This document shows positions 7,118 to 10,943 of a stretch of DNA of 10,943 nucleotides, piece after piece. Both the position numbers and the translations under genes were made by a program. The notes below the pieces were generated by a model. That model was given only the letters and a program-made list of their open reading frames with translations, was not told the origin of the DNA and did not search any database. The stretch is taken from NCBI GenBank assembly GCA_023427125.1, contig JAEZBP010000175.1, positions 1-10,943 on the forward strand. Direction: 5' to 3'. Origin of the DNA: Pseudomonadota bacterium. GTDB taxonomy: Bacteria; Myxococcota_A; Polyangia; Polyangiales; Sandaracinaceae. Every line of letters begins with the position of its first letter. The stretch's first letter is position 1.

Positions 7118-7633
7118 ATGTTCGGCATCGGCTTCAGCGAGCTCCTCATCATCGGCGTCATCCTGATCGTCGCCGTCGGGCCCAAGCGCATGCCGGGCAT
7201 GCTCAAGGCGGTCCTCCGGGCCTATCAGGAGTTCCGCCGCGCGACCCGCGAGCTCCGCGCCAGCACCGGCATCGACGAGCTCTTGCAGGACGAGGACCTC
7301 AAGTCCCTGCGCAAGCCCCTCCAGGTGCCGCCGCCGAAGAAGCCGGCCCCCGCCAAGCGGACGCTGAGCGCGGCCGAGCGAGAGCGGGAGGCCCCGAGCG
7401 CCGGCGTCGACATCGTCGAGGCCCGCGAGGCCGAGCGGCGCGTGAGCGCCGAGGAGGCCGAGCGCGTCCGCGCGGCGAAGATCGCGGCGACGCCGCGCGA
7501 GGAGGACGACGAGGAGGGCGAGCGCATCCGGGCGGCGAAGATCGCGGCGATGCCGCGTGAGGAGGACGACGCCGAGGGCGAGCGCATCCGCGCGGCGAAG
7601 ATCGCGGCGGCCGAGGCCCACGGCGAGGAGTGA
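7118..7633 (+). CDS. tatB: Twin-arginine translocase subunit TatB
   Basis: TatB partners TatC in the receptor complex that recognises folded Tat substrates at the inner membrane. The 171-residue product starts MFGIGFSELL with Glu8, typical of TatB rather than the Gln8 of many TatA proteins. A single membrane helix follows (about 6-20), then the hinge Gly21-Pro22 and an amphipathic helix (about 27-50), the standard TatA/B order. Residues 70-80 form a Pro-Lys linker. From residue 115 the tail consists of three near-identical 20-residue blocks beginning ERVRAAKIAA or ERIRAAKIAA and rich in Glu-Asp. The ATG at 7118 is chosen because it puts the family signature at the N-terminus; longer in-frame extensions upstream do not fit. 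GGAG at 7111-7114 is close to the ATG but usable. tatC follows at once, supporting the assignment. No separate tatA is visible, so one may lie elsewhere or this protein may serve both roles. Confidence 0.9.
   Translation: MFGIGFSELLIIGVILIVAVGPKRMPGMLKAVLRAYQEFRRATRELRASTGIDELLQDEDLKSLRKPLQVPPPKKPAPAKRTLSAAEREREAPSAGVDIVEAREAERRVSAEEAERVRAAKIAATPREEDDEEGERIRAAKIAAMPREEDDAEGERIRAAKIAAAEAHGEE
7460..7630 (+). repeat. Three in-frame 60-bp tandem repeats in the tatB tail
   Basis: Copies lie at 7460-7519, 7520-7579 and 7580-7630, the last truncated. The first two units differ at only a few bases, and the third matches for its first 30 bases. Each full unit encodes ERxRAAKIAAxPREEDDxEG. The near-identity points to recent duplication or to ongoing homogenisation by slippage or unequal recombination. 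Confidence 0.9.
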
Positions 7634-7641
7634 AGGGCGCC

Positions 7642-8481
7642 ATGGCCGAGCCCAAGCACGCCGAGCGCGAGGACGACGACGCGGACCAGCGCCCCGAGGA
7701 CGACGTCGAGATGACGTTCTTCGAGCACCTCGGAGAGCTGCGGACGCGGCTCATCCGCGCGCTCCTCGCCATGGTGCCGGGCCTCGTGATCGGCTGGTGC
7801 TTCCACGAGGAGCTGATGGGGCTCCTCCTGCGCCCCTTCCTCAGCGCCACGACCCAGATGGACATGGCGCCGGAGCTGGTGTTCACCGATCCGACGGACG
7901 CGTTCTTCTGGTACCTGGTCGTCGCGATGATCGCCGCGCTGCTCTTCGCGCTCCCGGTCATCTTCTGGCAGCTCTGGGGCTTCATCTCGCCGGGCCTCTA
8001 CCGGCGCGAGAAGCGCATGGCGTTCCCCTTCGTCTTCGCCTCGACCGCGCTCTTCGCGGCCGGCGTGTACTTCTGCTACGCGGTCGTCCTCGAGCCGACC
8101 TTCATGCTCTTCTTCTCGTTCGCCGGAGAGGTCGGCGACAGCGGCGTCGCGTTCGAGTCGCTGACCGCGATCGATCGCTACCTCGCGCTCGCCACGCGCC
8201 TGCTCGTCGCGTTCGGCGTGACCTTCGAGGTGCCGGTCGTCGTCACGTTCCTCGCGCTCGTCGGGCTCGTGAACTGGAAGCAGCTCATCAAGTTCGGTCG
8301 GTGGTGGCTCGTGATCTCGTCGATCGTCGCGGCCGTCCTCACCCCGCCCGACATGGCGACGATGCTCTTCATGATGGTGCCGCTCAACGCGCTCTACTGG
8401 CTCGGCGTCGTGCTCGCCGCGATCGTCGGCCCGAAGCCACCGCCCAAGAGCGGCGTCACGACCGACGGCTACGAGCGCTGA
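7642..8481 (+). CDS. tatC: Twin-arginine translocase subunit TatC
   Basis: TatC is the multi-spanning membrane core that binds the twin-arginine signal peptide and recruits TatA and TatB. The 279-residue product shows family hallmarks in order: the cytoplasmic FEHLGELRTRL at 27-37, the PVIFWQLWGFISPGLYRREKR block at about 105-125 with Glu123 matching the conserved Glu of that loop, FGVTFEVPVVV with Glu196 in the membrane, and LTPPD at 233-237. Six hydrophobic segments are present, as expected. The N-terminal 20 residues before the hallmark are unusually acidic. An in-frame GTG at 7630 overlaps the tatB stop as GTGA and would add four residues; the ATG at 7642 is preferred because AAGGG at 7634-7638 is well placed as its ribosome-binding site. 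The two genes are evidently one operon. Confidence 0.95.
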   Translation: MAEPKHAEREDDDADQRPEDDVEMTFFEHLGELRTRLIRALLAMVPGLVIGWCFHEELMGLLLRPFLSATTQMDMAPELVFTDPTDAFFWYLVVAMIAALLFALPVIFWQLWGFISPGLYRREKRMAFPFVFASTALFAAGVYFCYAVVLEPTFMLFFSFAGEVGDSGVAFESLTAIDRYLALATRLLVAFGVTFEVPVVVTFLALVGLVNWKQLIKFGRWWLVISSIVAAVLTPPDMATMLFMMVPLNALYWLGVVLAAIVGPKPPPKSGVTTDGYER

Positions 8482-8494
8482 GGAGCGCGGCTCC
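8482..8494. terminator. Short hairpin between tatC and the convergent HAD gene
   Basis: GGAGC at 8482-8486 pairs with GCTCC at 8490-8494 around a 3-base loop, directly after the tatC stop. The stem is short and has no T-run. It is the only structure I see in the 22-bp convergent gap, so its role as terminator is weakly supported. Confidence 0.2.
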
Positions 8495-8503
8495 CTCCAC
8501 CTG

Positions 8504-9259
8504 TTAGAGCGGCGCGTCGAGGTCCGCGAGCGACTTGCGAAACGGCGTCTGCATCCAGTTCTTCAGGATGTCCTCGGGGTCGTCGAAGACCTCGATCGCT
8601 CCGTCGAGCGCGTCGTCGTTCCAGCCGCCGCAGCGCAGCGCGATCACCGCGACGCCGGCCTTCCTCCCGGCCGCGATGTCGTAGGGCGTGTCGCCGATCA
8701 AGACGGCGTGATCCGCGTTGACGCCGACCTTGCGGAGCGCGGCGCGCACCACGTCGGGCTCGGGCTTCGCGAGCTCGACGTCGTCGCCGCTCACCGTCTC
8801 GAGCTCGCCGGCGCCCGCGATCGTGAGGAGCGGCCGCGCGTTCTCCTCCGCGGCGCTCGTCGCCGCGATCAGCCCGAACCCGCGCGCGCGGAGCTTCTCG
8901 ATCAGCGCCTCTGCGCCCGGCTGCGGCCGCACCTCACGGAGGTAGCGCTCGCGAAAGATCGCGTCGCGCCGATCGCGGATCGCCTTGCTGCGCGAGCTCG
9001 CCGGCGCGATCCCGCTGACCTCCTCGAGCAGCAGCTCGCCGCCCATGCCGATCAGCCGGCGCAGCTCCGGCAAGCGCGCCTCGATCCCGCTCTCGTCGAG
9101 CGCGTCCTTCCACGCTTTGGCGTGAGCGTCGTTGGAGTCGACCAAGGTTCCGTCGATGTCGAGGAGCACCGCGTCGACGCGCAGCCGCTCGGCGGGCGCC
9201 GTCCGGATCGTGTTGCCGCTCAAGGTCATGGCGCCCGAGCGCTGCACCCGGCGTTCCAT
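8504..9259 (-). CDS. HAD-superfamily phosphatase (phosphoglycolate phosphatase / beta-phosphoglucomutase-like)
   Basis: A 251-residue soluble haloacid dehalogenase-type hydrolase. Motif I is LLDIDGTLVDSN with nucleophile Asp34 and acid-base Asp36; motif II is IAATSA with Thr134; motif III is Lys165 in LAKPEPD; motif IV is GDTPYD at 189-194 with Asp190 and Asp194 for magnesium. A helical cap of subclass I lies between motif I and motif II (about residues 45-115), with KAWKDALDESGI as in sugar-phosphate and phosphoglycolate phosphatases. The exact substrate cannot be told from sequence. It lies 63 bp downstream of the SDR gene on the same strand, so co-transcription is likely. The start is uncertain: the ATG at 9259 abuts a G-run, while an ATG at 9229 would remove ten poorly conserved residues and leave the catalytic core intact. 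Confidence 0.88.
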   Translation of the reverse strand: MERRVQRSGAMTLSGNTIRTAPAERLRVDAVLLDIDGTLVDSNDAHAKAWKDALDESGIEARLPELRRLIGMGGELLLEEVSGIAPASSRSKAIRDRRDAIFRERYLREVRPQPGAEALIEKLRARGFGLIAATSAAEENARPLLTIAGAGELETVSGDDVELAKPEPDVVRAALRKVGVNADHAVLIGDTPYDIAAGRKAGVAVIALRCGGWNDDALDGAIEVFDDPEDILKNWMQTPFRKSLADLDAPL

Positions 9260-9322
9260 CCCCCGGCGCCGGCAACACCCCGCGCGCGTCCGTGCCCAGG
9301 CGACACGGATGAGCGAACCCGC

Positions 9323-10144
9323 TCAGCGCTCCTCGTAAGGGGGATACTGCGGCACGTCGTCGGGGATCGGCCAAGAGTCGCCCCAGAGGCTCATGCCGCC
9401 GTCGATGATCATCGTCTGCCCGGTGATGAAGTCGGCGTAGGCGCTCGCGAGGTAGACCACGAGGTGGCTGACCTCCTCGGCGCTGCCGAGCCGCTTGAGC
9501 GGCGTCGCGTTGCGCGAGTTGGTGAGGAGCTCCGGCGGGTACTGCGCCGTGCCGCTCGTCTTGATCACGCCGGGCGCGACCGCGTTGACGCGGATCCCGA
9601 ACTGCGCCCACTCGACGGCGAGCGACTTCGTCAGGTTCTCGACGCCCGCTCGCGCCGCGCCGGTGTGAGCCATCCCCGGGAAGCCGCGGACCATCTGCGC
9701 GATGACGTTCACGATGCGCCCGCGCTTCTGCGGGATGAAGAGCGCGTTCGCGACCGCGTGCGTGAAGTTCCAGGTGCCGAGGAGGTTGTTCCGCACGACC
9801 GCCTCGAAGCCGCGCGGGCTGATGTGCTGGGCCGGCGAGGGGAACTGCCCGCCCGCGTTGTTGATCAGCACGTCGGCGCCGCCGAAGGCTCCCTTCACGT
9901 CTGCGACGAAGGCGCCGATCGAGGCGGGGTCACGGATGTCGGCGACGCCGCGATGGACCGCGATGCCCTCCGCCGTGAGCGAGGCCGCGGCCTCCTCGAG
10001 CGGCTCGGCCCTCCGCCCGCAGATCGCCACGCGCGCCCCGAGCCGCCCGAGCTCGCGCGCGACCGCGAGGCCGATCCCCGTGCCGCCGCCGGTCACGATC
10101 GCCGTCTGTCCCTCGAACAGGCCCGGTGCGAAGAGCTGCTTCAC
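9323..10144 (-). CDS. Short-chain dehydrogenase/reductase, trans-2-enoyl-CoA / 2,4-dienoyl-CoA reductase-like (PECR type)
   Basis: With the GTG at 10144 as start the product has 273 residues. The Rossmann fold shows TGGGTGIG at 18-25, CGRR at 42-45 (Arg after the second strand, favouring NADPH), Asp69 for the adenine pocket and NNAG at 95-98. The classical Ser-Tyr-Lys triad is missing: the usual YxxxK position reads Thr161-Gly-Ala-Ala-Arg165 inside HTGAARAGVENLTKSLAVEWA, and the preceding Ser position is Ala-like (VNVIAQM). As I remember it, human peroxisomal trans-2-enoyl-CoA reductase has the same HSGAARAG block, so this fits that subgroup rather than decay. A role in fatty acyl-CoA double-bond reduction is inferred. 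The frame stays open upstream to 10270, but those 42 residues are Arg-Gly-rich and come from the hairpin and repeat region, so they are probably untranslated. The chosen GTG lacks a Shine-Dalgarno. Confidence 0.88.
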   Translation of the reverse strand: MKQLFAPGLFEGQTAIVTGGGTGIGLAVARELGRLGARVAICGRRAEPLEEAAASLTAEGIAVHRGVADIRDPASIGAFVADVKGAFGGADVLINNAGGQFPSPAQHISPRGFEAVVRNNLLGTWNFTHAVANALFIPQKRGRIVNVIAQMVRGFPGMAHTGAARAGVENLTKSLAVEWAQFGIRVNAVAPGVIKTSGTAQYPPELLTNSRNATPLKRLGSAEEVSHLVVYLASAYADFITGQTMIIDGGMSLWGDSWPIPDDVPQYPPYEER

Positions 10145-10156
10145 GGGAGCCGATAT

Positions 10157-10210
10157 ACCACGGCGGCCGCGCATACCACGGCCGCCGTGGACACCACGGC
10201 GCCGATCTCG
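10157..10210. repeat. Three copies of an 18-bp periodic motif (ACCACGGC core)
   Basis: The 8-mer ACCACGGC starts at 10157, 10175 and 10193, exactly 18 bp apart. The rest of each 18-bp unit is more variable but G/C-rich. The array lies between the divergent SDR and membrane-protein genes. Regular spacing close to two helical turns could suit a repressor or activator array, but it could equally be simple duplication. Confidence 0.6.
10158..10190. promoter_or_regulatory. Perfect 12-bp inverted repeat upstream of the SDR gene
   Basis: CCACGGCGGCCG at 10158-10169 is followed after 9 bases by its exact reverse complement at 10179-10190. It starts 14 bp upstream of the SDR start codon, in a divergent intergenic region. 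It could be an operator for a dimeric regulator or an RNA hairpin in the leader. GGTATATC on the minus strand, between the repeat and the GTG, might be a -10 element, which would make the SDR message nearly leaderless. Confidence 0.5.
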
Positions 10211-10268
10211 CATGGTGCCGCGAGCGCATGAGCCGCGAGCGCATCGACGCATGGGGGGGCTTCGCGCC

Positions 10269-10943
10269 ATGACGCCGCCGGCGATCGTGCGCCATCACGC
10301 GCTGCTCCGGACCTCGTGGCAGATCTTGAGGCGCCATCCGATCGTGAGCGCGGCGCTCGGCTTCGCGGTGGTGCTCTCGCTCGCGTCGACCGTCTTCGGC
10401 ATCGGCGTGCTCGTCACGCCGTGGTTCGTCTGCGAGATCTTCGCGCTGCAGCTCGCGATCCTCACCGAGCAGCCCACGGTGCGGAGCGGCGCGTGGGTGC
10501 GCGCCGGGCTGCTCGCGCTCTTCATGGTCGGCATGGTCGCGGTGGCCACCTGGCTCGCGGTGCTCGCGGTCGGCCCCGACGTCTCGACCGCCGACAGCGC
10601 GGCCGGCCCGCTCCCGTGGCCGGACGCGCTCGAGCGGGCCGGGCTCATCGCGGCGGTGACGGCGCTGACCGTCGGGTTCATCGCGCCCTTCTCGTATGCG
10701 CCGCTGATCCTGATCGAGCGCGGCGGCCGCATCGGCGAGGCGGTCCTCGAGAGCGCGTGGCTCGTGCGCCGCGGCGGGCTCGTCCGCCACTGGGCGCTCG
10801 CCTTCCTCACGCACCTCTTGCCGCTCGCCCCGGCGATCGTGCTCGCGGTCGCCGTGGCGCGCACGTTCGAGCGCGCCGCCACGCCGGTCGGAGTGCTGCT
10901 CGCGCTGCCCTTGCTTCCGCTGAGCATCCCGCTCGGCCAGGGT
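10269..10943 (+). CDS. Multi-pass membrane protein, C-terminus beyond the window
   Basis: The open frame gives 225 residues without a stop before the window ends. Hydrophobic segments lie at about 26-50, 51-66, 79-102, 124-149, 174-198 and 207-220. Polar stretches between them include RTSWQILRRHP near the N-terminus and a GRIGEAVLESAWLVRRGG helix before the fifth segment. The layout, a cytoplasmic amphipathic helix then 'PLILIERGG.IGEAVLESAWLVRR', recalls membrane domains of the DUF975 or glycerophosphodiester-phosphodiesterase-membrane type, where 'A...SW.L.R' motifs recur; this is only a resemblance and no catalytic residue is visible. The ATG at 10269 has a G-run about ten bases upstream. 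In-frame ATG codons at 10251 and 10212 would extend the N-terminus. It is divergent from the SDR gene. Confidence 0.75.
   Translation, partial: MTPPAIVRHHALLRTSWQILRRHPIVSAALGFAVVLSLASTVFGIGVLVTPWFVCEIFALQLAILTEQPTVRSGAWVRAGLLALFMVGMVAVATWLAVLAVGPDVSTADSAAGPLPWPDALERAGLIAAVTALTVGFIAPFSYAPLILIERGGRIGEAVLESAWLVRRGGLVRHWALAFLTHLLPLAPAIVLAVAVARTFERAATPVGVLLALPLLPLSIPLGQG

Noticed and set aside
9287..9311. 8-bp hairpin between the SDR stop and the HAD start, with a 10-bp palindrome at 9263-9272
   Set aside because: Short GC-rich stems are expected by chance at this base composition and there is no T-run, so I do not call a terminator splitting the two genes.
8708..10231. 507-codon plus-strand frame across the HAD and SDR genes
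   Set aside because: It spans two unrelated genes with complete catalytic or cofactor motifs on the minus strand and has no recognisable domain itself.
10145..10270. Arg-Gly-rich N-terminal extension of the SDR
   Set aside because: These 42 residues derive from the inverted repeat and 18-bp repeats, and the SDR fold begins properly just after the GTG at 10144.

Overview
The window comes from a very GC-rich bacterial chromosome whose codon third positions are almost all G or C. A transmembrane chemoreceptor, a TatB with a long charged tail, GTGA-coupled genes and simple-sequence tracts between genes all fit a large-genome deltaproteobacterium of the myxobacterial type (Polyangia-like). This placement is an inference from style and protein resemblance; no marker gene is present.

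Layout. (1) 1-177: a degenerate hexanucleotide tract followed by a ribosome-binding site. (2) 178-451 (+): a short coiled-coil protein whose last codons need a one-base frame correction. (3) 457-1839 (-): a leftward membrane operon. It holds a 52-residue one-helix protein, then by a GTGA overlap a multi-pass membrane protein whose frame breaks near 1240 and continues as two more membrane segments plus a soluble domain faintly like ExbD/TolR. (4) 1921-3831 (+): a chemoreceptor with two close-set membrane helices, no periplasmic sensor and an altered hairpin tip. (5) 3878-6913 (-): a large superfamily 1 (UPF1/DNA2-like) helicase with a long insertion. (6) 7118-8481 (+): tatB-tatC, the core of a twin-arginine translocase. 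(7) 8504-10144 (-): a HAD phosphatase downstream of a PECR-like short-chain dehydrogenase, probably co-transcribed. (8) 10145-10268: a divergent intergenic region with a perfect 12-bp inverted repeat and an 18-bp periodic motif. (9) 10269 to the window edge (+): a multi-pass membrane protein, incomplete.

Genes working together. Only tatB-tatC is a firmly recognised functional unit. The SDR and HAD genes may share a transcript. The leftward membrane operon is divergent from the chemoreceptor. Nothing links the helicase to a defence or restriction module in this window. I see no tRNA, rRNA, CRISPR array, transposase or integrase.

Honest verdict: this is mostly ordinary chromosomal sequence, and I did not find a clearly new system. 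The best leads are the broken, unrecognised membrane operon with its unlisted 52-residue partner, the unusual chemoreceptor, and the 60-bp repeats in TatB. The two frame breaks both leave one surplus base and lie within about 800 bp of each other, so sequencing or assembly error must be excluded before they are called pseudogenes.
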